64,000 nucleotides of DNA, taken from contig OY764868.1 of NCBI GenBank assembly GCA_963668545.1, positions 930,001 through 994,000 on the forward strand, written 5' to 3'. This document shows positions 44,065 to 53,976 of this stretch, one piece after another (positions within the stretch are counted from its first letter, which is position 1; each line of letters opens with the position of its first letter). The notes below the pieces were generated by a model, which had not been told where the DNA came from, made no database searches, and saw only the letters and a program-made list of their open reading frames with translations. The translations under genes and the position numbers were made by a program. Origin of the DNA: G963662265 sp963668545. Lineage in GTDB: Bacteria > Spirochaetota > Spirochaetia > CADAEX01.

Positions 44065-44574
44065 ATGGATATAATAAAAGAAATAAAAGATAGAGCAAGT
44101 GTACGGAAATTTAAAAATAAGAAAATCGACAGGAGCATAATTGACCGGATACTGGAAGCGGGAAGGGTAGCCCCGTCTGCAAAAAACAGGCAGCCCTGGA
44201 GGTTCATTGTTATTGATGATGATAATCTTAAAAGCAGGGTAGAGAAAGCAGCTTACGGTCAGGAATATGTCGGCAATGCTGGAGCAGTAATTGCAGCATG
44301 TTCAACTAATATTGAATATGAAATGCCGAACGGACAGAACTCCTATCCCATAGATATATCCTTTGCAGTTTCTTTTATGATGCTTCAGGCTGAACATGAA
44401 GGGCTCGGAAGCTGTGTTGTTACAACTTATGATGAAAGGGAGATGAAAAGTATTCTTACTGTCCCTTATTCAATGAGAGTTGTAATGCTTCTTCTTGTCG
44501 GAGAGAAAGATGAAAAGTTTATTGAAAGGAACAGAAAAAGCCTGAACCAGATATCTGCATATAATCATTGGTAG
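44065..44574 (+). CDS. Nitroreductase-family flavoprotein
   Basis: This 169-residue FMN-dependent protein begins DIIKEIKDRASVRKFKNKKI and has GRVAPSAKNRQPWRFIVI (about residues 33-50), the FMN and substrate contact region. EGLGSCVVTTYDE (about 111-123) gives the second flavin contact. Members reduce nitro compounds, quinones or flavins with NAD(P)H; the physiological substrate is not evident. The short length is typical of the smaller subfamily. Confidence 0.9.
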   Translation: MDIIKEIKDRASVRKFKNKKIDRSIIDRILEAGRVAPSAKNRQPWRFIVIDDDNLKSRVEKAAYGQEYVGNAGAVIAACSTNIEYEMPNGQNSYPIDISFAVSFMMLQAEHEGLGSCVVTTYDEREMKSILTVPYSMRVVMLLLVGEKDEKFIERNRKSLNQISAYNHW

Positions 44575-44659
44575 GTTTAAAAATTATTCTGTTCACTTGT
44601 GTTTATATTAATAAATTGTTTTATCAGATATTCTTGTGGTTATAACCATTGGTAGAAAA

Positions 44660-45538
44660 TCAGAAGAAATATATAATCTTGAACTCTGAAGTTATTGTAA
44701 ATCCCAGTTTTTTATAAACAGAAACAGCAGGATGATTTTCCTGCTTTACAAACAGTGAAGGATTTTTGCCATCTTCAAAGATCTTTTCAACAAGTTTCCC
44801 TGTTACATTTCTCCCTATACCCCTGTTCCTGAATTCCGGCAGTGTATAAACACCCCCAATCTGACTGAAGTTTATTCCGTCACCATTTGTATTTGCTTTT
44901 GATATTATCTTCCCTGAGTTTTCGCATATTACAGAAATCCTGTTTTTTACTGAATCCCTTATATATCTTTTCGCGGAATCAGGGTCATAAAGATTTTCTG
45001 AAGGGAGTACTTCCTCTTTCTCATACATCTCCTGGAGCGGCATGAGTTTTTCAATATCTGATAAAGCCGGTTTTCTGAATTTAAAGCTGTTATCCGGATC
45101 ATATAATCCGGGAGGAACAAAATTATCCCTGCTTCCGATTATCATTATGTGATAATTGTATTCTGTAATTTTATCCTGGGGGGCGATACTGTATAATTCC
45201 CTGAAAATGGATTCAACAATATTTTTTTCACCCATAATTGAATTGATATAATATCTGCCGTTACCAATGACACTGAAAGCTTCCCTGAAACTGATTCCAT
45301 CGGAACTGATATTTTCACTTATTACAGGAAGAAGCTGGCCTCCCCGGGTCAGCATGAGTGAAGAAGTAATTGTGTCATTTTTATCAGTATCTATATATAT
45401 TGTTTCTTTTCTTTCCTGCAGACTGAACTTTGTGTACCTTATAAACCTTGAACTGAAAGAGAGGGCTTCATGTTCCTTTTTTACGAGAAGAGAGTATAGC
45501 TGTTCCCTGTAGCTGCTGCTGTATCTTTTCCAGCTCAA
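44660..45538 (-). CDS. GNAT-family N-acetyltransferase
   Basis: From the TTG at 45538 (AAAGGAA upstream) this is 292 residues. The C-terminal half is a GNAT domain: FRKPALSDIEKLMPLQEMY, then the acetyl-CoA loop QIGGVYTLPEFRNRGIGRNV (about 227-246) and HPAVSVYKKLGF (about 270-281). The N-terminal half is a second, divergent lobe, as in DUF4081/two-domain GNATs. The target is unknown. It follows the GH3 gene after 2 bp, so trxB, GH3 and this gene form one operon. Confidence 0.85.
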   Translation of the reverse strand: MSWKRYSSSYREQLYSLLVKKEHEALSFSSRFIRYTKFSLQERKETIYIDTDKNDTITSSLMLTRGGQLLPVISENISSDGISFREAFSVIGNGRYYINSIMGEKNIVESIFRELYSIAPQDKITEYNYHIMIIGSRDNFVPPGLYDPDNSFKFRKPALSDIEKLMPLQEMYEKEEVLPSENLYDPDSAKRYIRDSVKNRISVICENSGKIISKANTNGDGINFSQIGGVYTLPEFRNRGIGRNVTGKLVEKIFEDGKNPSLFVKQENHPAVSVYKKLGFTITSEFKIIYFF

Positions 45539-45540
45539 TG

Positions 45541-47226
45541 TCAGTTCCTTTCCCCGTCTTTCAAAGGCATTTTTCCCTCGGGAATAATGTCTCCCTTTAC
45601 AGCTGCAAAACCTGCAGTAAAGGATTCTCTCCCTGTCCCGTAAACAGCTACTCCGTATTTCACCCAGTCAAGTTTGCTTAAATAGACCGGAGACAGGGTT
45701 GATATAACCACAATTTTATCACTGAAGCTTTCGAGTGATTCAAGAAGCTGCATGCTTCCCGGATTTGCCAGACAGAAGATTATTCTGTCATATGAAGCTG
45801 ATGCTGCCGGCAGGTTTTCAAGATCTTTCTGCTGTGCTGTAAAAAAGGGGGCATATGGAAAATAATATGTATCTGCTTCCGGGAATCTTTTCCTCCCTTC
45901 ATCAAAAAAAAGATTGAACTGACCTGCAAGAAGTACTTTTTCATTACTGCCTATTTCAGGAAGTTTATTTGCCCTTCCAGCATAGGATATACTTCTGAAA
46001 GCATTCTGAAGAAAAAAATCTTCAGCTTCATCAGATGGAATGTATCTGTCGATATCTTCAGGACTTACCGATGAAAACCTGTATTCACGGTTCTCATCCC
46101 TGAGATATTCAAGTTTGATACGCAGTATTCTTTCCACACTCTGTTTAACCTGCATTCTGAAAAGTTCATCTGTGTTTATTGCATTGAGTATTTTACTGTA
46201 TATTCTTTCATAGGCATCAACACCATGTGAAATCTCAACTATATCATTGCCCCCCCTGACAGCCTCAAGACAGTTGTCTGCAATATCATCGCTTACATAG
46301 AATGCACCAGTCATTCTCATGTCATCAGTTATCAGAATTCCCCGGAAATCCATTTCATCCCTGAGTATATTTTTCAGAAAAAAGGGGGAGAGCGATGCAG
46401 GAATTTTCTTTTCTGTTATTTCCGGAAAAGCTATATGCCCGCTCATTATTGCGGGAATGTTTTCCCTTATCAGAAAATCATACGGCAGAAGATCTGTTTT
46501 TTTCAGTTCATCCAGAGATACATCAATAACAGGAAGTTTTCCGTGGGAATCATCCGATGATCTTCCATGTCCGGGAAAATGTTTGGCTGTCGGGATTATT
46601 CCCGAGTCCCTCATACCATTCATATATGATGTAGCAAGTACAGATGTCCTGAGAGGATCATCTGAAAATGCTCTCGGGCCGATAACATGTGCATCATGAT
46701 TAATAAGGATATCAACTGTAGGTGCAAAATTCATGTTTATACCGAGATAGGCTAGCTGCTGCCCGATATATTTGCCTGTGTCATAGGAATCTTTAATATA
46801 TCTGTTTGATCCCAGAGCCATATTGCCGGGTGTTATGGAAGTGGAACCTTTTACATGTCTTACCCAGCCCCCTTCCTGATCTGATGCAATAAACAGAGGT
46901 ATTGAGAATTCAGTACTGCCTGCACTTTTCTGCATTTTCTTTATCGACTTCTGCAGTGTGTAGAGGTTACCGGCGTTCCATCCGAAAATTTTTATTCCAC
47001 CAATATTTTTTTCAGAAATCCATCTCAGTATTTCTTCAGACGGTTCCTCTCCCCAGTATCCGAACATGAGGACCTGTCCGGCAAGCTGGCTGCTGCTCAT
47101 ATTATCTGAAATGCTTTTTATGATTTTTTCATCAGGAGCATCCGAATAAAAATCAAGGGTTTCAGAATAGAGAGCAGCTGTAAACATGGAAGCCAGAACA
47201 ACAAGCAGCAGCTTTTTTACTGTCAT
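45541..47226 (-). CDS. Secreted glycoside hydrolase family 3 (beta-N-acetylhexosaminidase-like)
   Basis: This 561-residue protein has a signal peptide (MTVKKLLLVVLASMFTAALYS) and a GH3 TIM-barrel. ASDQEGGWVRHVKG (about 114-127) is followed by NFAPTVDI, the catalytic histidine motif AKHFPGHGRSSDDSHG (about 201-216), and the nucleophile aspartate in ILITDDMRMTGA (about 297-308). The KHFPGHG loop places it with NagZ-like beta-N-acetylglucosaminidases that trim peptidoglycan or chitin fragments. A further C-terminal domain of about 170 residues follows, absent from minimal NagZ. Confidence 0.92.
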   Translation of the reverse strand: MTVKKLLLVVLASMFTAALYSETLDFYSDAPDEKIIKSISDNMSSSQLAGQVLMFGYWGEEPSEEILRWISEKNIGGIKIFGWNAGNLYTLQKSIKKMQKSAGSTEFSIPLFIASDQEGGWVRHVKGSTSITPGNMALGSNRYIKDSYDTGKYIGQQLAYLGINMNFAPTVDILINHDAHVIGPRAFSDDPLRTSVLATSYMNGMRDSGIIPTAKHFPGHGRSSDDSHGKLPVIDVSLDELKKTDLLPYDFLIRENIPAIMSGHIAFPEITEKKIPASLSPFFLKNILRDEMDFRGILITDDMRMTGAFYVSDDIADNCLEAVRGGNDIVEISHGVDAYERIYSKILNAINTDELFRMQVKQSVERILRIKLEYLRDENREYRFSSVSPEDIDRYIPSDEAEDFFLQNAFRSISYAGRANKLPEIGSNEKVLLAGQFNLFFDEGRKRFPEADTYYFPYAPFFTAQQKDLENLPAASASYDRIIFCLANPGSMQLLESLESFSDKIVVISTLSPVYLSKLDWVKYGVAVYGTGRESFTAGFAAVKGDIIPEGKMPLKDGERN

Positions 47227-47229
47227 TTT

Positions 47230-48162
47230 CTAAATATATGCCTTGCCCATCAGATCATCTATATGAAGGACTGCAGAATGGGCAGCAATTGCCCCGTCTC
47301 CGCATGCTGTTATTATCTGTCTGAACGGGGTTGCCCTTACATCTCCTACAGCATAAAGACCTTCCACAGATGTTTCCATATTGCAGTCTGTAAGAAGGTA
47401 TCCCCCCTCATCCTTCGGCAGATCTTCCACAACCTGTGTCTGCGGGATTGATCCTACAAAAACAAAGACTGCATCGAACTCTTCTTCATATCTGCCCTTG
47501 TCTTTTGTTTCAAGAACAACTTTTTCAACCTTCATTGAACCTTTTATTTCTGTACATACTGTATTGAAGCGGACTTCAATACTGCTGTTGTGCAGAACCC
47601 TGTCTGCAAGGGATTTCTGGGCCCTGAATCTGTCTCGCCTGTGTATCATTACAACCTTGTCTGTCAGTTTTGAAAGGTAGGTGGCTTCATCGCATGCTGC
47701 ATCTCCTCCTCCTACAACAAGTATTTTCCTGTTCCTGAAAAAAGGACCGTCGCATGTTGCGCAGTAGGATACACCCCTTCCCTTGAATTCAGCTTCCCCC
47801 GGTATCCCGAGTTCCTTGTGTTTTGCTCCTGTTGCAATGATTACAGCATATGCAGTTATTTTTTTATTGTCCGTTTCTATATAAAAAATATTATCTTTCT
47901 TCTCAAGTTTTTTTACTGTTCCGTTGATTATTTCTGTACCGAAATTCCTCGCCTGTTCCTCCATATATCCCGAAAGCTCCATCCCGTTGACAGGATCCTT
48001 GAATCCCGGATAATTTTCCAGATCACTGATAAGTATTACCTGCCCCCCCGGAGCCATTTCTTCAATCAGAACTGTTTTCAGGTTTGATCTTGAACTGTAC
48101 TGTGCCGCAGTAAGTCCGGCAGGGCCTCCTCCGATAATTACAACATCTTTGTCAGGTGCCAT
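47230..48162 (-). CDS. trxB: Thioredoxin reductase
   Basis: The ATG at 48162 follows AGGAG and gives 310 residues; a longer frame from 48192 lacks a ribosome-binding site. The FAD-binding VVIIGGGPAGLTAAQYSSRS is at the start, the redox pair is CATCD (about residues 134-138), and the NADPH motif is VVGGGDAACDEATYL (about 151-165). VEGLYAVGDVRATPFRQ closes the FAD domain. It reduces thioredoxin with NADPH. It is followed 3 bp later by the GH3 gene. Confidence 0.95.
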   Translation of the reverse strand: MAPDKDVVIIGGGPAGLTAAQYSSRSNLKTVLIEEMAPGGQVILISDLENYPGFKDPVNGMELSGYMEEQARNFGTEIINGTVKKLEKKDNIFYIETDNKKITAYAVIIATGAKHKELGIPGEAEFKGRGVSYCATCDGPFFRNRKILVVGGGDAACDEATYLSKLTDKVVMIHRRDRFRAQKSLADRVLHNSSIEVRFNTVCTEIKGSMKVEKVVLETKDKGRYEEEFDAVFVFVGSIPQTQVVEDLPKDEGGYLLTDCNMETSVEGLYAVGDVRATPFRQIITACGDGAIAAHSAVLHIDDLMGKAYI

Positions 48163-48314
48163 TTTATTCTCCTGGTTAAATAAAAAATACATTGAGGATT
48201 TTCATCCCCAAAAAAAAGTAAATATAAAAAATATTTTGCTTTAATATATAAAGATAAATTATACTGACTTTAGTGATTTACTTCATAATATATGATACTA
48301 ATTAATATTGAAAT

Positions 48315-49745
48315 ATGGAAATATTTTATTCAGGAAAAAAAATAATAAAGCTGGTTCTTCTCTTTTCCGCAGTTATCAGGCTGTATTCCTATAATGGTCC
48401 TGATGTAAGAATTGAACCAGACATGTTTGCTGTTTCTACAGGGCTTGATGAATTCCTTGATAATTATGAATTTATTGAAGCTTCACTGTATTTTTCAGGT
48501 GTGGGAAAAGATCAGATACCTTCCTATCTTGATAAATACAGGAAAATTATCAGCGGGTTTAAAGAAGAGACTGAAACAGAAATGCCTGCCTCTGATAAGG
48601 AGAAGGGGGAACTCCTTCTCAGGTATCTTCATGAAAACGTATTTACTGAATATAGAGAATATGTGACTTCAATGGATATTCTTCTTGATAAAGGTTATTT
48701 CAACTGTGTTTCATCCGGTATTCTCTACTATGCTGCAGCGGAGGCTTCCGGCCTCAGGGCGGAAGGTGTTCTCACCAGTGATCATGCATTCTGCAGAGTT
48801 TCAACCGAAAACGGTATGGTTGATGTTGAGACTACAACAGTGTACGGGTTTAACCCGGGTGAAAAAAAGGATTTTTCCGATTCATTCGGAAAGACCGGAT
48901 TTGTATATACTCCTCCGGGAAACTACAGTAAAAGAAAACAGATAGGGAAAAAGGATTTTCTTGCACTGATCCTTCAGAACAGAATTGCAGCTCTTCAGAA
49001 AAAAGGTAATTTCAGGGATACAGTTCCACTTTCTGTTGACAGATACTTTATTCTCAACAGTAAGGAATCATACACAGACATGCTGAATGAATTTAAAAAC
49101 TACTGTGTTGTTCTCAATGACAGCAAGGATTTCAGCAATGCACTTGCTTTTCTTGATTCTGCATATGAGGAATATGGTTTATCAGTATTATTATCAGAAA
49201 CAGCAGCAACCCTTTTTCAGAACAGCATAATCGACTCACTTTCATCAGATAACCTGTTATCTGCCTATGATTATTATAATAAATACATGCTTTCCCCTCT
49301 TATTCCCCCGGAGATAAAACAGGGGATGTTTTTTGAGATAAACGAGAAAGAGCTTTATATCGAGATCCAGAAAGGAGATTTCAGAAAATCCATTGCTCTT
49401 CTTGAGAACAAGAGGGAATCGGGAAAGATTCCGGACAAGGTATATTATGAGTATTATGTCTATCTATACTCATCCGAGATAGAGAGAACAGCCAACTCCC
49501 TCGGTTGGGTGGCAGCACTTCAGGTTGTAAATGAATCACTTGAAAAATCTGATGATGAAAGGCTTCTTCAGCTGAGGAAAGCTGTTTTATATAATATCGG
49601 GGTGGTTTTCCATAACAGGTTTGCTGATTTCTTCAACAGACAGGATTTTGAAAATGCAAGAAAAGCTGTTGAAGAGGGGCTTGAAATTGTCCCGGATGAC
49701 AGAAAGCTTATTGAAGATCTCGAAACGCTGAAAACTGCAGAATAA
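48315..49745 (+). CDS. Secreted transglutaminase-like protein with TPR-like repeats
   Basis: The 476 residues begin with a signal sequence (KIIKLVLLFSAVIRLYS). Residues about 130-165 hold a transglutaminase-type core: the cysteine in KGYFNCVSSGILYYAAAEAS and the histidine in LTSDHAFCRV, with VDVETT supplying the possible acid. The C-terminal 220 residues are helical, TPR-like (KDFSNALAFLDSAYEEYG, QDFENARKAVEEGLEIVPDD). It may be a periplasmic peptidase-like protein. No Shine-Dalgarno is visible before the ATG. It precedes the flagellar operon on the same strand. Confidence 0.7.
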   Translation: MEIFYSGKKIIKLVLLFSAVIRLYSYNGPDVRIEPDMFAVSTGLDEFLDNYEFIEASLYFSGVGKDQIPSYLDKYRKIISGFKEETETEMPASDKEKGELLLRYLHENVFTEYREYVTSMDILLDKGYFNCVSSGILYYAAAEASGLRAEGVLTSDHAFCRVSTENGMVDVETTTVYGFNPGEKKDFSDSFGKTGFVYTPPGNYSKRKQIGKKDFLALILQNRIAALQKKGNFRDTVPLSVDRYFILNSKESYTDMLNEFKNYCVVLNDSKDFSNALAFLDSAYEEYGLSVLLSETAATLFQNSIIDSLSSDNLLSAYDYYNKYMLSPLIPPEIKQGMFFEINEKELYIEIQKGDFRKSIALLENKRESGKIPDKVYYEYYVYLYSSEIERTANSLGWVAALQVVNESLEKSDDERLLQLRKAVLYNIGVVFHNRFADFFNRQDFENARKAVEEGLEIVPDDRKLIEDLETLKTAE

Positions 49746-49798
49746 TACCTCTCAAATACTTCACTTCCATTATTAAACATTTTTTATCTATTCTCTCA

Positions 49799-49822
49799 TA
49801 ACTTTTTTTCAGATACCGATAA
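49799..49822 (+). promoter_or_regulatory. Sigma-28-like element upstream of flgN
   Basis: CCGATAA (49816-49822) matches the flagellar sigma factor -10 core. A weak -35-like TAAC lies 13 bp upstream (49799-49802), which is shorter than the usual spacing. It sits 36 bp before the flgN start. The placement is right, but the -35 match is poor. Confidence 0.4.
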
Positions 49823-49858
49823 TCAAGTACATAGGACTGATTATAAAGAGGTGGTTTT

Positions 49859-50359
49859 TTGACTTTTGAGACATATTCTGAAAATCTTGAAAATCTTATG
49901 AGAAAGGAAATAGCTCTTCTGGAAAAATTTTCAGCCGTGGAAGAGCAGATTAAGGAAATTCTTGTAAAAAAGGACTGGCCTCAGCTTGAAAACAGGTTGA
50001 GGGAAATCAATTCCCTGGCATCAAGTATTAATGATACAGAGGACAGAAGAAATGATGTCTACCAGGCCATGAAACTTTACTGCAGGGATGATGAGGTGAA
50101 AAGTTTTTATCTCTTTGTTTCGATGTTCTGCCCTGATAGAAAGGAAAATCTTATATCGCTCTACAGAGAACTGAAAGTGAGTGTAATGAGAGTAAAAAAT
50201 ATCACTTCAAGAATAGATACATATGTCAATACAGTTGTTTCTACAGTAGAAAAGGTTCTTGATGAAGTTTACCCCTTGAGAAAAGGGACAATATATGATT
50301 TTTCAGGAACAAAAAGCCAGGTTATAGATCAGCCCATGGTTCTTGACAGGGAATTATAG
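49859..50359 (+). CDS. flgN: FlgN-like flagellar export chaperone
   Basis: This 166-residue helical protein starts at TTG 49859 with AGAGGTGG upstream. It has the FlgN pattern: ENLENLMRKEIALLEKFSAV, followed by charged helices, and RELKVSVMRVKNITSRIDTY near the C-terminal third. It ends 13 bp before flgK. FlgN keeps FlgK and FlgL unfolded in the cytoplasm until export. The family is divergent, so the call leans on gene order as well as helix pattern. Confidence 0.75.
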   Translation: MTFETYSENLENLMRKEIALLEKFSAVEEQIKEILVKKDWPQLENRLREINSLASSINDTEDRRNDVYQAMKLYCRDDEVKSFYLFVSMFCPDRKENLISLYRELKVSVMRVKNITSRIDTYVNTVVSTVEKVLDEVYPLRKGTIYDFSGTKSQVIDQPMVLDREL

Positions 50360-50372
50360 AGAGGAGAAAACA

Positions 50373-52262
50373 ATGCAGTCTACCTTTACAGGTCTTGAAA
50401 TAGGCAAAAGAAGTCTCATCGCCCATAACAAGGGGCTTACAACTGTAGGACACAATATAACCAATGCGTCAACTGAAGGGTACAGCAGGCAGCGGGTTAA
50501 AATGCAGCCTTTTGATCCTCTTTATGCTCCTCATCTCAACAGGGAAAACACTCCCGGACAGATAGGGCAGGGGGTAACTGCAGTCAGCGTTGAAAGGATC
50601 AAGGATGAGCTGCTTGAAGGGAGGATTGTTTCTCAGAACAACCTCAAGGGCTACTGGGAAAACCGTGACAAATATATTCTCATGACAGAGCAGATCTACA
50701 ATGAACCGGGAGAATACTCTGTACGGTCAATGATGGACAAATTCTGGGAGTCCTGGCAGGACCTTTCGCTGAATCCTTCGGAATCTGCAACAAGACAGTC
50801 TGTCCTTCAGAGGGGGGAAGCACTTATTTCAGGTATTCACCAGAGGTATAAATCTCTCAAGGAAATGAGAGATATGGCTGACAGCGATATTTCTGCAACT
50901 GTATACCAGATTAACTCTATTCTTTCAGACATCTCTTCACTGAATGAAAAAATTGTCAAAATCAAGGCTATGGGCGATAATCCCAATGATCTGCTTGACA
51001 GGAGAGACCTTCTTGTAAACAATCTGTCTTCTCTTATCAATATAACTGTGGACAACAGGGATCCTGATGAATTCCAGGTCCATACAGCAGGGCTCCATCT
51101 TATCCAGGGAAGGGCTGTAAACTATCTTTCAACAGATATTGATCCGGTTAACGAGGGATATTCAAGGGTTGTATGGGAAAAGAGCGGTGAGCAGGCATTT
51201 TTCAAAGGGGGGAGCCTTGCATCGCTTATTGATATAAGGGACAGGGACCTCAGAGAGGAGATACAGAAGCTTGACCTGATGACTGTCAATTTCATTGATA
51301 ATGTCAACAGTCTCCACAGAAAAGGGTGGGGAAAAAACAATACAACCGGGCTTGATTTCTTCAGGGAATATCCTTTTGTCACATCTGCCGAAGGCAACTA
51401 TGACAGGGCAGGCAACGGCGAGTTTGATTCAACTTATATTTTCAGGGTTTCAGGAAGCAACAGCCTTGACCCCGAGGCCTTGATAGGATTAAGGGGGGAG
51501 ATGACTCTGCCCGGACCTGACGGGAATATAAATATTGAATATTTTCCAACAGATACTGTCGCAGATGTTATCGACAGGATTAATAACTCACAGTCAGAGG
51601 TTAATGCTGTTCTTGATGATGTAAACAGGCTCACAATCAGGGCTGTAACTGCAAAAAACATAGACAATCCTGATTTTGCAATAAGGCATATTGAGGACTC
51701 AGGCGAATTTCTTGCAGGATACTCAGGAATTCTGCAGGCATCAGGAGCTGAAGGGGCTTTTGACTGGGAAACAGCTGGAGCTGCAGCTTCATTCCGCACA
51801 GGTGGAGAAAGTGCAAATGCTGAATATGCAGTTGCCCCCTTAAGCCATCCTTCCGGCTGGATTGAAATAAACAGGGCGATAAAAAGCGATCCGATGTCTA
51901 TTGCAGCAGGTTTCGGGGAAAACGGGAGGCCTGCAAATCCCGGTGACGGATCGGCAGCACTTGCAATTGCTTCCTTAAGAAACAAGCCGCTTATGATAGG
52001 AAAGCTCAACAGTTTTGATGAATATTTCTCAAAAACAGTTGCAGACATTGCCCTTAAAGGGGAAGAGGCTGAAGTTTCGCTTGAAACACAGAACCTTATA
52101 ATGAAAGACCTTGAGGATATGAAACAGTCAATTTCAGGTGTCAACATTGATGAGGAGCTGGCGCAGATGATCAAATACCAGCATGGGTATGCTGCAGCTG
52201 CCAGATTTATTTCAGAAATGAACAGCATGCTTGATACAATAATAAACAGAATGGGTGTATAG
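50373..52262 (+). CDS. flgK: Flagellar hook-associated protein 1 (HAP1)
   Basis: The ATG at 50373 follows GAGGAG and gives 629 residues. The N-terminal helix MQSTFTGLEIGKRSLIAHNK and VGHNITNASTEGYSRQRVKM are diagnostic for FlgK, with the N-terminal D0/D1 coiled coil. The C-terminal NLIMKDLEDMKQSISGVNID and EELAQMIKYQHGYAAAARFI form the other half of the rod. The extra middle domain includes two variable insertions. FlgK joins the hook to the filament together with FlgL, 12 bp downstream. Confidence 0.95.
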   Translation: MQSTFTGLEIGKRSLIAHNKGLTTVGHNITNASTEGYSRQRVKMQPFDPLYAPHLNRENTPGQIGQGVTAVSVERIKDELLEGRIVSQNNLKGYWENRDKYILMTEQIYNEPGEYSVRSMMDKFWESWQDLSLNPSESATRQSVLQRGEALISGIHQRYKSLKEMRDMADSDISATVYQINSILSDISSLNEKIVKIKAMGDNPNDLLDRRDLLVNNLSSLINITVDNRDPDEFQVHTAGLHLIQGRAVNYLSTDIDPVNEGYSRVVWEKSGEQAFFKGGSLASLIDIRDRDLREEIQKLDLMTVNFIDNVNSLHRKGWGKNNTTGLDFFREYPFVTSAEGNYDRAGNGEFDSTYIFRVSGSNSLDPEALIGLRGEMTLPGPDGNINIEYFPTDTVADVIDRINNSQSEVNAVLDDVNRLTIRAVTAKNIDNPDFAIRHIEDSGEFLAGYSGILQASGAEGAFDWETAGAAASFRTGGESANAEYAVAPLSHPSGWIEINRAIKSDPMSIAAGFGENGRPANPGDGSAALAIASLRNKPLMIGKLNSFDEYFSKTVADIALKGEEAEVSLETQNLIMKDLEDMKQSISGVNIDEELAQMIKYQHGYAAAARFISEMNSMLDTIINRMGV

Positions 52263-52274
52263 AGGGCATAGACG

Positions 52275-53522
52275 ATGAAAAGAATAAGTACTGATATGAC
52301 CAATAATGATATGAACTACTACCTTCGGGCAAGGGAAAAGAAGCTGAATGATATTCAGAACAAAATAGCGGACCAGACCAGGATCAGGGAGCTGAGGGAT
52401 GATCCTATTGCTGCTTCCCATTCTGTAAGGTACAAGTCCCATATATCAAGACTTAAACAGTTTACAGATAATATCGGAGTAATACAGAGTAGAAGCAGGA
52501 TAGCTGAAGGATATCTGCAGGAAGCAATAGGGATTATGAACCGGATAAATGAAATTGCTGTTCAGGGTGCAAACGGAATTTATCAGCAGAATGATACAGT
52601 AATTATGGGTGATGAAGTCAACCAGCTTCTTGATGAGCTTGTAAATATTGCAAATGCAAGATCTGGAGAGGGGACATCTGTTTTTGCCGGAGACAGGACT
52701 CTGAGTAATGCTTTCAGAACATTTGAAGGTTATGTGGACGGTGGGGGAAAGGAAGTAATTACAGGTGTTGAATATACCGGCACTGTAAAAAGAAACAACA
52801 CGGAAATTTCCGAAGGATCATATATTGAATCCAATTTTCCCGGAAACAATATATTCTGGGCTGAGGACCAGATAATAATTTCATCTGTAAACAGCGATGA
52901 TTTTATTGTAAGGAAGGACTCGTCAATTCTTATTGACAGTGCAGAGATAAAACTGAAGGAAGGGGACAATATCCATGCTGTTATTGCCAGGATAAATGAT
53001 TCAGGGGTACCTGTTAAGGCCTCAATTGATCCTGTTAAAAATTCCCTGATGCTTGTAACAACTGAACCGCATCAGATCTGGCTTGAAGATTCAGGAGATG
53101 GGAATATACTTAAAGAGCTTGGAGTTATCAGCAGTTTCAGCTCAAGACCTCCCCATAATATCAGCTCGGAAGCAAGGGTTTCCGGGGGATCTGTTTTTGA
53201 TATGGTGATCAAACTCAGGGATACACTTTATACAGGAAATACACTTGATATCGGAAGCGGAGCAATGAAAGGGATACAGCAGTCGCTCAATCATATGGTT
53301 TCGAAAACAGCAAAACTGGGTGCTGCAGATGAGAGGCTTGAGCTTGTGAAAAACAGGCTTTCCTATGAAATCCCCGAGATAACAGCAATGGATTCAAGGG
53401 AAACAGATATTGATCTGGCTGAAGCTATTACAGAGCTGAAGATGCTTGAGCATACCCAGACAGCTTCTCTTCAGACAGCTGCGAGGATTCTTAAACCTAC
53501 ACTACTTGATTTTTTGAGGTAA
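52275..53522 (+). CDS. flgL: Flagellar hook-associated protein 3 (HAP3)
   Basis: The 415 residues begin MKRISTDMTNNDMNYYLRAR with a flagellin-like N-terminal helix (KIADQTRIRELRDDPIAASH), and end with a flagellin-like C-terminal helix (ETDIDLAEAITELKMLEHTQ). The central region is longer than in E. coli FlgL (317 aa), as in other spirochaetes. It forms the second junction ring between hook and filament. fliW follows after 4 bp. Confidence 0.93.
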   Translation: MKRISTDMTNNDMNYYLRAREKKLNDIQNKIADQTRIRELRDDPIAASHSVRYKSHISRLKQFTDNIGVIQSRSRIAEGYLQEAIGIMNRINEIAVQGANGIYQQNDTVIMGDEVNQLLDELVNIANARSGEGTSVFAGDRTLSNAFRTFEGYVDGGGKEVITGVEYTGTVKRNNTEISEGSYIESNFPGNNIFWAEDQIIISSVNSDDFIVRKDSSILIDSAEIKLKEGDNIHAVIARINDSGVPVKASIDPVKNSLMLVTTEPHQIWLEDSGDGNILKELGVISSFSSRPPHNISSEARVSGGSVFDMVIKLRDTLYTGNTLDIGSGAMKGIQQSLNHMVSKTAKLGAADERLELVKNRLSYEIPEITAMDSRETDIDLAEAITELKMLEHTQTASLQTAARILKPTLLDFLR

Positions 53523-53526
53523 TTTA

Positions 53527-53976
53527 ATGAAGCTTGAGACAAAACCTTTCGGTAAAATTGAAATTGATGAGAGGCAGAGAATAAATTTCCCGTCAGGGAT
53601 TCTTGGATTTGAGCATGTAAAGGAATATGCTCTTCTTAATGCAAAACAGTGGCCTTTCTACTGGCTTCAGTCAGTGGAAGTACCTGACCTTGCCTTTATT
53701 CTGATTGATCCTAAAATAATCCGGCCTGATTACAAAGCTGATATAGACGGTAATGACTACAGTGATATTTTCCCGGAGAGCATAGAAGAGGAAAACATGC
53801 TGATCTTTGCAATTGTTACCATACCCGAGGATCAGAAAAAAATGAGTGCCAATCTTCAGGGACCTGTTATAATAAACAGGGAAAAAAGGATAGGCAAACA
53901 GTATATTTCCATCAATCCCGAGTGGAAAACACGTCATTATATCCTTGAAGAGTTATCTGAAAAAGGCGGCCGTTAA
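53527..53976 (+). CDS. fliW: Flagellar assembly factor FliW
   Basis: The 149-residue protein starts MKLETKPFGKIEIDERQRIN followed by FPSGILGFEHVKEY and later FWLQS-type strands (FYWLQSVEVPDLAFI), a clear FliW pattern. FliW binds CsrA and flagellin in turn: free flagellin sequesters FliW, which frees CsrA to repress flagellin translation. The TAA of fliW shares its last base with the csrA ATG, so the two are translationally coupled. Confidence 0.95.
   Translation: MKLETKPFGKIEIDERQRINFPSGILGFEHVKEYALLNAKQWPFYWLQSVEVPDLAFILIDPKIIRPDYKADIDGNDYSDIFPESIEEENMLIFAIVTIPEDQKKMSANLQGPVIINREKRIGKQYISINPEWKTRHYILEELSEKGGR

Noticed and set aside
44561..44655. Direct repeat ATAATCATTGGTAG / ATAACCATTGGTAG flanking the nitroreductase stop region
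   Set aside because: Only 14 bp with one mismatch, in AT-rich sequence, with no mobile gene between; too weak to call an attachment site or element.
51434..52303. Long minus-strand open frame opposite flgK
   Set aside because: It is antisense to a clearly conserved gene and its translation has no recognisable domain.
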